From Photobacterium profundum (GTDB lineage: Bacteria > Pseudomonadota > Gammaproteobacteria > Enterobacterales > Vibrionaceae), in assembly GCF_003026285.1 (NCBI RefSeq), contig NZ_PYOD01000014.1:50395-114394 (forward strand): a stretch of DNA of 64,000 bases, given 5' to 3'. Position 1 is the stretch's first letter. Each line of letters starts with the position of its first letter. Shown here in pieces: positions 43,124 to 51,327 of the stretch. Below the pieces are notes generated by a model, which was not told the DNA's origin, did not search any database, and saw only the letters and a list, made by a program, of their open reading frames with translations. The position numbers and the translations under genes were made by a program.

Positions 43124-43837
43124 TTAACGCTGCCATGTAAGTGCTGAATTTAGGTTATACGGCTGATCACTTTCTGTATCCGTTAAGCCAATGTAATAAA
43201 CGTTAGGCTGGGTGTTCTTGTCTGACTGAAGAACTAACGCTTCATGCTTCTTGAGCAATTTGGAAACGTCACTATCGGGATCTTTCAGATCACCAAAGAC
43301 ACGAGCACCTCCGGTACAGGTTTCTACGCAGGCAGGAAGGAAGCCTTTTGAGGTGCGCTGAATGCAGAAATTACACTTGTCTACAGTGCCTGTTTTACTG
43401 TTGGTGAAACGCACGCCGTCATAAGGGCAGGTGTAAACGCAGAAATTGCAGTCGATACAGCCAGTGGAATCAACCACCACAATTCCATCTTCTTTGCGTT
43501 TAAATGTGGCTCCAGTCGGACATACTTTGGTACATACTGGGTTGTCGCATTGATTGCAAAGTAGGGGAAGATTAAGCACATACTCTTTGCCATTAATCTC
43601 AGTACTGCTTTGAAGTACTTGGGTTCTGTGCTCATCAGGTTCGTTACCATTCTCATGACCGCAGGCAGTGACGCAGGCTTTACAGCCGTTGCAGCGGCGC
43701 AGGTCGATCACCATCGCCAGCTTCTTGTTTTCTTGTTCTGAGTTGCTGGCTACTACTGATGCAATGACGGGAGAGGCCGATACCAGTGATACGGTAGTAC
43801 CGCCAGCGAGCAGCTTAATCGCTTTACGTCTATCCAT
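43124..43837 (-). CDS. Four-cluster ferredoxin subunit of the molybdoenzyme
   Basis: 237 residues with a twin-arginine-like leader (MDRRKAIKLLAGGTTVSLVSAS) and four cysteine clusters typical of electron-transfer subunits (RRCNGCKACVTACG, LCNQCDNPVCTKVCPTGA, GCIDCNFCVYTCPYDGV, KCNFCIQRT with CVETCTGGAR). It would pass electrons from the membrane cytochrome to the catalytic subunit. The catalytic ATG starts 2 bp after its stop. TtrB/DmsB-like, but with its own export signal, as in TtrB. Confidence 0.93.
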   Translation of the reverse strand: MDRRKAIKLLAGGTTVSLVSASPVIASVVASNSEQENKKLAMVIDLRRCNGCKACVTACGHENGNEPDEHRTQVLQSSTEINGKEYVLNLPLLCNQCDNPVCTKVCPTGATFKRKEDGIVVVDSTGCIDCNFCVYTCPYDGVRFTNSKTGTVDKCNFCIQRTSKGFLPACVETCTGGARVFGDLKDPDSDVSKLLKKHEALVLQSDKNTQPNVYYIGLTDTESDQPYNLNSALTWQR

Positions 43838-43838
43838 T

Positions 43839-44615
43839 TCATTTCGCCTTATTTTTATTTAATGTTTTGTACCAGCGATTATGGTGCTGTTTTGCCCAGT
43901 TCTCATCGCACTTCCCAGAGGTCATATTACTTAAACCGCCTTCAGAAATAACGGTTGCCATAAATATATGAACAATGGCGAAAGCGCCGATAGCCATAGC
44001 AGAGATAATATGAAGGGAAATAATAGCAGGTGCATATTCATGAGATGGAGCGAACTCTGGAAAATAGAGCATAAGACCAGTAGAAGAAAGAATTATAAAG
44101 TTTATTGTAAATACCCAAAACCAGAGTTTTTCACCACCATTAGCAAAACCAGCTTCAGGATGCTGGTTTTTACCAAAATTAATATAACCACCGGCTTTTA
44201 TAAACCAGTCAATATCGTACTTTCTAAATAATTGTTTTTTCCACCACGTGGTAATCATGATGAAAGCACCAATCATAAATGGGAATACGGCTAATTCATG
44301 TAATGTTGCCGAGAGCTTAACGGCTGCTGCCCAAATACTACCGCCCGGTTCGAAGATTACTTTGCCCGCACCAATTATGATACCCGTGAAAATTAATATT
44401 ATACAAGGTATTGCACCGAACCAATGTATAATTACGCTGCGAGTTGACCAGCGTTGAATAAGCTTGCCGCTAAAGCCGTCGTCTAGCTTGGACGTTCCAT
44501 TGACTAAGACAAAAAGCCCCATAATCAGTGCAACGCCCACGACACTTCCGACTAATAACCACGACGATATCAATTGGTTAGATAATAAATCTAACCATAT
44601 AGAAGATTGTTCCAT
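43839..44615 (-). CDS. FdhI-like membrane cytochrome b subunit
   Basis: 258 residues with five transmembrane helices: one N-terminal, then the four-helix formate-dehydrogenase gamma/cytochrome b core. Candidate haem ligands are the histidines in VIIHWFGAIP, TLHELAVFP, SLHIISAM and AIVHIF. It would take electrons from quinol. True tetrathionate reductases use the NrfD-type subunit TtrC instead, so the complex here is a different combination. It is the first gene of the three-gene operon, AAGG before the ATG, and its promoter region carries repeats of the palindrome GGTAACTTACC. Confidence 0.9.
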   Translation of the reverse strand: MEQSSIWLDLLSNQLISSWLLVGSVVGVALIMGLFVLVNGTSKLDDGFSGKLIQRWSTRSVIIHWFGAIPCIILIFTGIIIGAGKVIFEPGGSIWAAAVKLSATLHELAVFPFMIGAFIMITTWWKKQLFRKYDIDWFIKAGGYINFGKNQHPEAGFANGGEKLWFWVFTINFIILSSTGLMLYFPEFAPSHEYAPAIISLHIISAMAIGAFAIVHIFMATVISEGGLSNMTSGKCDENWAKQHHNRWYKTLNKNKAK

Positions 44616-45117
44616 TTTAAACCTTCACTTTTATTGTTTTATTATGAAAATAGCTATTGATAGTATTTTTAAATGTTTTTTATTAGTCCAGCTCTCCATT
44701 TCTTATGGGAGATTGTCATTTTAAGGTTACTTTTAATATATTTACATTCAAAGCAATCAATATTTATAAATAGCAAATTACTAAGGGTAACTTACCATGA
44801 CGAGGATGTTACCATTGGTAACTTATGTAAAGTGTGATTTTTATTGTATTTTTCGATAAGGGATAATTGATCGTGATTAGTTGATTGAATTATTCGTTAT
44901 TCTTTGATTAAAATCATGGGGACGTTAAGGTTATAGTTATTTTGTTGTAATTTTAGTTTTCATTATCGCGGTTTGCCAAATTTTATAGTAAGCCTCTTTA
45001 ACTGCAGGGAATAGTGCTAGTGAGCGTAACGGTGGATGGGGGCAAGCCCCACATATAATAACAATGGTGCGAATCTTATTAAGTTCGCTGGAGTAACAAT
45101 ATCTGTATTTTAACATC
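44616..45117. other. Promoter region of the molybdoenzyme operon
   Basis: No coding region is supported. It holds the operator-like sequences at 44786-44796 and 44817-44827, and the inverted repeat GTTACC-ATT-GGTAAC (44808-44822) that overlaps the second of them. The remainder is AT-rich with no recognised element. Confidence 0.55.
44786..44827. promoter_or_regulatory. Operator-like palindromes upstream of the molybdoenzyme operon
   Basis: GGTAACTTACC (44786-44796) is a perfect 5-1-5 palindrome, and GGTAACTTATG follows at 44817. The core GTAACTTAC is repeated in the TetR gene's own upstream region (45781-45791), which points to this TetR as the regulator. Confidence 0.6.
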
Positions 45118-45690
45118 CTATTTAAGAATGATGTGGTAAACCTCTTCCTTCAAGTAAGCTAACGCGATATTTCTTGGTATGTGGCCAGAGATGGCTGCTT
45201 CACCAACAGACTCTATGACTCCATAAATTGTGATGAGCTTTAAATGATTTTGGTGGTTATCAGCAGAAATTGGTAGCTGAAAGATATCGGCATATGCATC
45301 CACAAAGAAATCTTGAATGTTTTTAGAGAGAGCTGCATTGTTTGGATAGCATTTTAGTGCAGCAATTGTAAGCCCATAAATTTTTGAGTTTTCCAACATA
45401 CAATTAAAATATGACTCACAAAAAATGGATACAGTATCTGTGATTGATTGACTACTTGATTGTTTGGCTATTTGTATTGACTCAATTAAGCGATTATCAA
45501 TATCTTGATAGATCTGCTTTAGTAAATTTTCTTTGTTTTCAAAATGGTTATAAGCAATAGGTTTTGTTACTCCAGCTTGCTCTGCAACAGTTGCTAGCGT
45601 CAATGCTTCTGCGCCACGCTCTTTTATAATGGAAACAGCGGTTGATAATAACTGCTCTCTTCTTGCATCTTTTTCCATGCGTTTTGACAT
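45118..45690 (-). CDS. TetR-family transcriptional regulator
   Basis: 190 residues from the ATG at 45690 (TAGGGT upstream); the longer frame starts with TTG. The N-terminal HTH is clear (REQLLSTAVSIIKERGAEALTLATVAEQAGVTKPIAYNHF in consecutive segments). The C-terminal ligand domain is not assignable. It lies 500 bp upstream of the molybdoenzyme operon on the same strand. The palindrome AGTAACTTACT in front of it and its near-copies before the operon suggest that it represses both. Confidence 0.9.
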   Translation of the reverse strand: MSKRMEKDARREQLLSTAVSIIKERGAEALTLATVAEQAGVTKPIAYNHFENKENLLKQIYQDIDNRLIESIQIAKQSSSQSITDTVSIFCESYFNCMLENSKIYGLTIAALKCYPNNAALSKNIQDFFVDAYADIFQLPISADNHQNHLKLITIYGVIESVGEAAISGHIPRNIALAYLKEEVYHIILK

Positions 45691-45769
45691 GCTATACCCT
45701 AAAAATCGCTGAAACCTATCACTACTATAGATCAAGAATTTATAATTCTATATGACATTTAATGTGATT

Positions 45770-45792
45770 CAGTAAGTGATAGTAACTTACTG
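45770..45792. promoter_or_regulatory. TetR autoregulatory operator (proposed)
   Basis: CAGTAAGT, 7 bp, ACTTACTG, with AGTAACTTACT as an 11-nt palindrome at 45781-45791. It lies about 80 bp upstream of the TetR start codon and shares its core with the boxes at 44786 and 44817. Confidence 0.6.
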
Positions 45793-45943
45793 ATAATTAT
45801 TATACTTTCCGTAGTCAATGCATACAAGTATGTTAAATTTCAAGTAAACGCTATTGTCGAAAACTGGAATGGTAGGTTACGGTATGCGGCATTACTTACT
45901 ACTTCGAACTTTATAATTATCGATTGTTTAGAATGAAAATCAG

Positions 45944-46090
45944 GTGAAGAAGCCAAGCTTTGCAGGCGTGAAACTGTGGTCAATGATTAAAAATGGACTG
46001 TTCGACAATCCAAAATATTTATCTGTTTGGGATGAATTCGACGCATGGTTAGCCTTATTGTGTTTGGAAGTCATTACGCCTGAACATTAA
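45944..46090 (+). pseudogene. Orphan coding-like fragment, 48 codons
   Basis: An open frame from GTG with protein-like composition (GVKLWSMIKNGLFDNPKYLS, then VWDEFDAWLALLCLEVITPEH). It has no ATG and no Shine-Dalgarno sequence. It may be the C-terminal remnant of a lost gene, or a chance frame. I recognise no family. Confidence 0.25.
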
Positions 46091-46137
46091 TTATAACTTT
46101 GTGAAAACCCGATTGTGCGGCTCTGGTTTTATTATAG

Positions 46138-46314
46138 TTATATTCCCCATTCCTTTTCCCATTCCTGCTGTGCTTTAATTTCTTCAATACGATTACGGGC
46201 ACTTACTTTTGTCTTTTTGTCTGGGGGAGTTTCTTTATTTATTTTTGTTGCTGGTTTCTTCTTCGGTTTAGCATTGATTGCAAGATCGTTTGCTTGTGGG
46301 GTGGGTTTCATCAT
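46138..46314 (-). CDS. Small basic hypothetical protein, 58 aa
   Basis: The minus-strand frame begins with two ATGs (46314, 46311) directly behind AGGAGAAAT. The product is hydrophilic and basic (INAKPKKKPATKINKETPPD), with a helical C-terminal half (ARNRIEEIKAQQEWEKEWGI). Its lysine/proline-rich disordered start suggests a nucleic-acid-binding or regulatory peptide, but this is inference. The strong ribosome site and protein-like composition are the reasons for calling it. Confidence 0.65.
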   Translation of the reverse strand: MMKPTPQANDLAINAKPKKKPATKINKETPPDKKTKVSARNRIEEIKAQQEWEKEWGI

Positions 46315-46393
46315 ATTTCTCCTGTGGTTTTTTTCCTATAATCTTAATATGGCTTTCTAATCGTAAGGTATTGGTTTTTAAGTAATGAATCCG

Positions 46394-46975
46394 CTAGCGA
46401 CACACATCTTGATAAAGCTGCTCGGCGAGCTTCTTTATGGTATTACCTTCAGGGTGAGTATGGGCGAATGTTCTTAAACCATATATACCCATCATTAGAT
46501 AAAGTGCGCGTGCATCGGCGTTGCGTTCGCTGATAATTTCTTTTTGATCAATTGCCTTTTGCAACACTTGAGTAATTGCTTGCTGCCAGTTAGCTAGATG
46601 AAGCGTGATAATGTCATGTACTTCTTCATCTTGTTCAGCGACTTCATTGAGTGCCTTAGTCAGTAAACAAGCCCGAGAGGCATCACAGCTCTGACATTCT
46701 AAAACGATATTATCAAGATAGGATCTAAGCTCAATAAGTACTGGGCTTTGACCTGAAAAAAAATCAGTGAACTCAGCATTTCTATCTTGATGGTACTGGT
46801 CTAGTGCTGCTAAGAGGAGGCCACGCTTATTTTCGAACGCACAATAGATAGAGCCTGGGTGTAACCCCGTGGCTTTTTTCAGATCTTGCATACTGGTTTT
46901 ACCGTAACCTTTATCCATAAAGGAGGTCATAGCAGATCTAAGTACCTGTTCTCTATTAAATTCTGCAACTCGCAT
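46394..46975 (-). CDS. TetR/AcrR-family regulator (NemR-like)
   Basis: 193 residues. The HTH is at the N-terminus (NREQVLRSAMTSFMDKGYGK, TSMQDLKKATGLHPGSIYCAF), followed by a ligand domain with three cysteines (ECQSCDASRACLL). Divergent from the old yellow enzyme gene with 157 bp between them, the arrangement of nemR-nemA. Reactive electrophiles oxidise or alkylate cysteines in E. coli NemR, and CQSC-type cysteines here could act similarly. The intergenic region has three copies of a 16-bp inverted repeat. Confidence 0.88.
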   Translation of the reverse strand: MRVAEFNREQVLRSAMTSFMDKGYGKTSMQDLKKATGLHPGSIYCAFENKRGLLLAALDQYHQDRNAEFTDFFSGQSPVLIELRSYLDNIVLECQSCDASRACLLTKALNEVAEQDEEVHDIITLHLANWQQAITQVLQKAIDQKEIISERNADARALYLMMGIYGLRTFAHTHPEGNTIKKLAEQLYQDVCR

Positions 46976-47050
46976 GGCTAGTTAGTAACTCTTGTTGGGA
47001 CTCTTTATATCTGAGTAATATTGTACAAGTGAAGTTCATTGTAACCAATT

Positions 47051-47117
47051 TTGAACGTATATTCAAAAAAGCTCTTGAATGAGCATTCAAAAAAGCATAT
47101 CTTGAATGCTCATTCAA
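47051..47117. promoter_or_regulatory. Three tandem operator copies in the TetR/OYE intergenic region
   Basis: Perfect palindromes TTGAATGAGCATTCAA (47075-47090) and TTGAATGCTCATTCAA (47102-47117), plus a weaker copy TTGAACGTATATTCAA (47051-47066). Each ends TTGAA...TTCAA. They lie before the OYE start codon at 47133, and their placement is why the ATG at 47106 was rejected. Confidence 0.8.
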
Positions 47118-47132
47118 GAAACAGAGGTTGCT

Positions 47133-48185
47133 ATGACAGCTAACTTATTTCAAATTTATGCTCTTAATAAGACTTTATCTTTAAAAAATCGCATTCTCAT
47201 GGCACCGCTGACTCGTTGTATGGCAGATGATGAATTAATACCGACCCAAGATATGGCTGATTACTATGGTCGTCGAGGCGAGGCGGGGTTAATCATTTCA
47301 GAAGCAGTGGTCATTCGCCCTGACGGTCAAGGTTATCCTAATACCCCAGGTTTATTTACTCCGGCACAAATTGACGGCTGGAGAACAGTAACTAATGCAG
47401 TACATCAAAACGGTGGCAAAATTTTTGCACAGCTTTGGCATACTGGTCGTGTAGCACACCCACACTTTTATCAAGCAACAGGCAATCAAGATGTCATGGC
47501 ACCTTCTGCAGTAGGTGTTGAAGGAAGTGTACCTAGAATGCGCGAGCTGACTTACCAAACACCAAAGGCTGTAACGCTTAAGGAGATTGCTCAATTAGTT
47601 AGTGATTATTCTCAAGCTGCGGCTAATGCTATTGACGCAGGTTTTGATGGTGTTGAAATCCACGGTGCAAACGGTTATTTAATTGATCAATTCTTACATC
47701 ACGACAGTAACCGCCGAAGTGATGAATATGGGCTGACTCCTGAAAATATGTCGCGTTTCGCACTTGAAGTGGTTGATGCCATAGTTGCTCGTATCGGCAA
47801 TGACAGAACGGCGTTACGTGTATCACCTGGTGCGTATTTCAATATGAAAGGTGACAGCCGTGACCGTGATGTTTTCGATTACCTTGTTCCTGAGCTAGAG
47901 AAACGTGATTTAGCTTTTCTACATATTGGCATTTTCGATGATGCTATGGAGTTTGACTATTTAGGGGGTCGAGCTTCAAGTTATGTTCGCAGCATTTATA
48001 GCAAGACGTTAGTGGGTGTCGGCAGTTTTACTGCTGAAACAGGTAGTAAAGCAATTTCGGATGATAAATTTGATCTGCTTGCGATTGGTCGACCATTTAT
48101 TGCCAACCCTGATTATGTAGAGCGTGTTCGTGATGGGAAAGAATTAGTTGAATATTCAGATGAGATGTTGACGAGTCTTATATAA
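47133..48185 (+). CDS. Old yellow enzyme-family alkene/nitro reductase (NemA-like)
   Basis: 350 residues from the ATG at 47133 (AGAGG upstream). TIM-barrel flavin enzyme: NRILMAPLTRCMADDELIP, IISEAVVI, QLWHTGRVAHP (substrate-binding region with conserved His), DAGFDGVEIHGANGYLIDQF and FLHHDSNRRSDEYG, with AIGRPFIANPDYVERV at the end. It reduces electrophilic alkenes or nitro compounds using FMN and NAD(P)H. The divergent TetR regulator and operators indicate induction by such compounds. Confidence 0.93.
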   Translation: MTANLFQIYALNKTLSLKNRILMAPLTRCMADDELIPTQDMADYYGRRGEAGLIISEAVVIRPDGQGYPNTPGLFTPAQIDGWRTVTNAVHQNGGKIFAQLWHTGRVAHPHFYQATGNQDVMAPSAVGVEGSVPRMRELTYQTPKAVTLKEIAQLVSDYSQAAANAIDAGFDGVEIHGANGYLIDQFLHHDSNRRSDEYGLTPENMSRFALEVVDAIVARIGNDRTALRVSPGAYFNMKGDSRDRDVFDYLVPELEKRDLAFLHIGIFDDAMEFDYLGGRASSYVRSIYSKTLVGVGSFTAETGSKAISDDKFDLLAIGRPFIANPDYVERVRDGKELVEYSDEMLTSLI

Positions 48186-48249
48186 TCCTGAGTATTAGTT
48201 TGTTGTTGGTAGCGATAAAGAAAAATAGGGTTCTGATAAGGTCAGATAC

Positions 48250-48273
48250 AAAAAAAGCCGCTCAGTGAGCGGC
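48250..48273 (-). terminator. Terminator of the tRNA operon
   Basis: GCCGCTCA/TGAGCGGC hairpin followed by T-run on the minus strand, 12 bp after the tRNA-Gly 3' end. Confidence 0.9.
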
Positions 48274-48285
48274 TTCGTTGTTGTT

Positions 48286-48360
<75 letters not shown>

Positions 48361-48408
48361 AATTTGTGACTTAAAAGCGTATCGCTTACAAAGTAACAAA
48401 GTTGTAGA

Positions 48409-48493
<85 letters not shown>

Positions 48494-48511
48494 AGGGGGA
48501 TTGCTAATAAA

Positions 48512-48587
<76 letters not shown>

Positions 48588-48632
48588 ACACTTTATTCAG
48601 TTTGTATTCACGCTTACGCCTAAATACTAATA

Positions 48633-48723
48633 TGGCGGAGAGATAGGGATTTGAACCCTAGAAGGGCTATAAACCCTTGCCGGTTTTCAAGACCGGTGCT
48701 TTCGACCACTCAGCCATCTCTCC
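48633..48723 (-). tRNA. tRNA-Ser (TGA)
   Basis: 91 nt with encoded CCA and a long variable arm. Acceptor GGAGAGA/TCTCTCC with GCCA at the 3' end, anticodon loop CTTGAAA (anticodon TGA). First tRNA of a four-gene operon, Ser-Thr-Tyr-Gly. Confidence 0.95.
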
Positions 48724-49034
48724 TGATGCGAAGAATAATAGTGAATACAGATTGTGTTGTAAACCCCTTACATTTCTAACCGGCTAATATGTAAACCATT
48801 TGGAGGTATTCGCAATTAAATCGCTCTGATTTGGTCAATTTATTTTAGTTAAGATTAAATAAGTATTCGTAAAGGATAAATTTTAAGTGATAGGTTGGGT
48901 GTTTTAGGCCTTTATACCAAGCATTTTGAGGTATATATGAGTGTTTTTGTCATTTTATTAAAGCAATTGCCTAAAACGACAAGGATGTTTATGCTCTTTA
49001 GCTGTTGTAAAAACGATTATAAAAAGGAAAAACA
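48724..49034. other. Promoter region of the tRNA operon; otherwise no gene
   Basis: Apart from the tRNA promoter at 48735-48763, this stretch of about 310 bp holds only AT-rich sequence. No coding region is supported. Confidence 0.6.
48735..48763 (-). promoter_or_regulatory. Sigma-70 promoter of the tRNA operon
   Basis: On the minus strand TTTACA, 17 bp, TATTAT; the -10 ends 11 bp before tRNA-Ser. Near-consensus elements at ideal spacing. Confidence 0.8.
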
Positions 49035-49952
49035 ATGACTGGCTTAGTATATCCGATTGGTACTCCTGGAAAAAAATGGGAAGCAGAAGAAAAAGCGGCT
49101 TGGTTAGCAAACCAGACGATAGAGCGTTCTTACCTTGAGGAAGTGGTTACTAAACTTGAGCCCCTTAAAAAAAACTTAGAGCTGGTTCAATACGGTGCGC
49201 TTTCTTACGATGTCGAAAAATATCCACTTTATGCTGTTAAATCATTAGAGTGGGATCTGACTAAGCCGACAATTTTAGTCACAGGTGGCGTGCATGGCTA
49301 TGAGACAAGCGGCGTACACGGTGCAATTAAATTTCTAGAAACTGAAGTACAGAACTACAGCGACACATTTAATATTGTTGTTGCACCGTGTGTTAGCCCT
49401 TGGGGTTACGAAATTATTAATCGATGGAATCCAAACACTATCGATCCTAATCGTTCGTTTTATAAAGATAGCCCTTCAGAAGAATCGGCTGCTTTAATGC
49501 AATTTGTAGCCTCACTTGATGTAAGTATTATGGCGCATATTGATTTACATGAAACGACTGATTCTGATGAGTCTGAATTTAGGCCTGCATTGGCTGCTCG
49601 TAATGGTATTGAGTATGACGCAGACATTATTCCTGATGGTTTTTATTTAGTGGGTGATGCTGAAAACCCAATGGATGCATTTCAAAAAGCCATTATTGAA
49701 TCAGTAAGAAAAGTGACTCATATTGCTCCTGCAGATGCAGATGGCAACATCATTGGCGAGCCTATAACGCAAGAGGGTGTTATTAACTACGCAACCAAAG
49801 CGTTAGGGCTGTGTAGTGGTTTTACTGATTGTACGTATGCGACAACGACTGAAGTTTACCCTGATAGCCCGCTGGTTAATGATGATGAGTGTAATAACGC
49901 ACAAGTTGCTGCGATAACGGGTGCGCTTAATTACATTAAAAGTGTAATGTAG
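49035..49952 (+). CDS. M14-family zinc carboxypeptidase/deacylase-like protein
   Basis: 305 residues; AAGGA precedes the ATG. Zinc-site motif HxxE in VTGGVHGYETSGVHGA and third ligand His region in MAHIDLHETTD match the M14 fold, in the group that includes succinylglutamate desuccinylase/aspartoacylase-like enzymes. NPNTIDPNRSF is the substrate-binding NPNGxxxNR-type motif. No signal peptide is seen, so it probably acts in the cytoplasm on a small peptide or acylated amino acid. Neighbours give no clue to the substrate. Confidence 0.87.
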   Translation: MTGLVYPIGTPGKKWEAEEKAAWLANQTIERSYLEEVVTKLEPLKKNLELVQYGALSYDVEKYPLYAVKSLEWDLTKPTILVTGGVHGYETSGVHGAIKFLETEVQNYSDTFNIVVAPCVSPWGYEIINRWNPNTIDPNRSFYKDSPSEESAALMQFVASLDVSIMAHIDLHETTDSDESEFRPALAARNGIEYDADIIPDGFYLVGDAENPMDAFQKAIIESVRKVTHIAPADADGNIIGEPITQEGVINYATKALGLCSGFTDCTYATTTEVYPDSPLVNDDECNNAQVAAITGALNYIKSVM

Positions 49953-49987
49953 CTACGTTATCGTTATCTCGTTTATTCTGAATCTAC

Positions 49988-50013
49988 AAAGGTCGCAAAT
50001 AGCGGCTTTTTTT
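49988..50013 (+). terminator. Weak Rho-independent terminator after the M14 gene
   Basis: GTCGC-AAATA-GCGGC stem with a G-U pair followed by seven T residues. Confidence 0.6.
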
Positions 50014-50173
50014 ATAAGTAAATAAACGTGATGTTATTTTAAAAGTAAAGTATTAACTTGTTTATAAACAGAGTATTGGGTTCATTCTATATAACTAGCA
50101 TTTGTTTCATTTAAATGTCATAAAAAGCGCATATATTCCATCTACAAAATTTAATGATGTAATGGAATGAATC

Positions 50174-51184
50174 ATGAAGATGAACAAACTGCTCGTGTTA
50201 ATGGTGCTTGCAAGTTCTAGTGCAACAGCATTTGAATTGTCTGCCCCTTCACAAAATAACACTGATAATTTGGTATGGACGGGACACCTAAGCCCAGATA
50301 CAGATACGATGACCTCAGCAATACTTGCGGCTCATATTTATGGTGGTACAGCTACTGTACCAGAAGCTATTAATCCTGAAAGCCAATTTGTCTTGGAATA
50401 TTGCCAAGCAGTAGCGCCAATACAGTTGAATGATTTTAGTCAGAAAGCCGTAGGCTTAGTCGATTTTAATCAAAAAACGCAACTGCATAAAAGCATAAAT
50501 GAAAGCAGTATTGTTGCCATTATCGATCACCACGCTATTGGTGGAAAACCCGTTAATATGTCTCAAGTTGCTGCAATTGATATTCGAGCATGGGGTTCTG
50601 CTGCTACCATTTTGGCTGATCGCGCTGAAAGTTTAAATCTTCAATTACCAAAGTCTGTTGCTTGTACAACTCTAGCGGGTATTCTATCCGATACTGTTGT
50701 TTTCCAATCGTCTACAACCACCCAATATGACCGTACTTACGCTGAAAAAATGGCATTACAAGCTGGTATTAAAGATATAGAAGTGTTTGGTCAAAAAATG
50801 CTGGAAGCTAAATCTGACCTAAGCCATGTTAGTGCTGAAGATATCCTGACAATGGATTATAAAAACTTCGAATTTGGTGGTAAGAAAGTGGGTATTGGTG
50901 TTGCTGAAACATTAACCGCCCAGCAATTGCTTGATCGACGTGATGAGTTTGTAACAGCCATGAAGTCATATAAAGAGGCTAATCAACTTGATCACCTCTT
51001 TTTCTCTGTAACCGACACCAAGAATAAGCGTGCTAACCTTTTGTGGATTGATTCTGCTGATTTGTCTGTAGCAATATTAGCGTTCGACGGTGATGTTAAA
51101 GAAGGGTGGTTATCTCTTGATGGTGTTACATCACGTAAGCGTCAGATTGGCCCTGCAATTCAACAAGCAATCGAAGCCAAGTAA
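50174..51184 (+). CDS. Exported family II (manganese-dependent) inorganic pyrophosphatase homologue, DHH family
   Basis: 336 residues with a signal peptide (MKMNKLLVLMVLASSSATA). The mature part follows family II pyrophosphatases (PpaC): GHLSPDTDTMTSA (canonical GHxxPDTD), the LVDFNQ stretch in place of LVDHNE, AIIDHHAIGG (DHH motif), IRAWGSAATIL, and the C-terminal VTSRKRQIGPAIQ. In this family the enzymes are normally cytoplasmic, so a signal peptide is unusual. It may hydrolyse pyrophosphate or another phosphoanhydride in the periplasm; loss of the histidine in VDHNE leaves activity uncertain. Confidence 0.88.
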   Translation: MKMNKLLVLMVLASSSATAFELSAPSQNNTDNLVWTGHLSPDTDTMTSAILAAHIYGGTATVPEAINPESQFVLEYCQAVAPIQLNDFSQKAVGLVDFNQKTQLHKSINESSIVAIIDHHAIGGKPVNMSQVAAIDIRAWGSAATILADRAESLNLQLPKSVACTTLAGILSDTVVFQSSTTTQYDRTYAEKMALQAGIKDIEVFGQKMLEAKSDLSHVSAEDILTMDYKNFEFGGKKVGIGVAETLTAQQLLDRRDEFVTAMKSYKEANQLDHLFFSVTDTKNKRANLLWIDSADLSVAILAFDGDVKEGWLSLDGVTSRKRQIGPAIQQAIEAK

Positions 51185-51212
51185 GGCTTATACCCATTAG
51201 TATCTTGGTATT

Positions 51213-51248
51213 AAAGAGGCCGCTGATTAAAATAGCAGCCTCTTTTTA
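51213..51248. terminator. Bidirectional Rho-independent terminator
   Basis: AAAGAGG...GCTG pairs with CAGC...CTCTTT with a small bulge; T-runs both ways. It separates the convergent pyrophosphatase and malic enzyme genes. Confidence 0.75.
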
Positions 51249-51327
51249 TTAGTTACAACCCGAAATCAACTATCAAGTGCATTCCGTTTTTGTGTGTAAA
51301 TTCTCTCCCCCTAGCATTAAGAGGCTC

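Larger units (their letters stand above)
45691..46137. other. Intergenic region with TetR operator and an orphan coding-like fragment
   Basis: Contains the inverted repeat CAGTAAGT-N7-ACTTACTG (45770-45792) and a 48-codon frame from a GTG at 45944. Apart from these, no gene is supported. Confidence 0.5.

Noticed and set aside
46115..46360. 81-codon hydrophobic plus-strand frame
   Set aside because: It is antisense to the small basic gene at 46138-46314, lacks a ribosome site, and its Phe/Leu-rich composition is what the complement of Lys-rich codons gives.
47106..47132. ATG at 47106 as start of the old yellow enzyme gene
   Set aside because: It lies inside a perfect operator palindrome and lacks a ribosome site; the ATG at 47133 has AGAGG.
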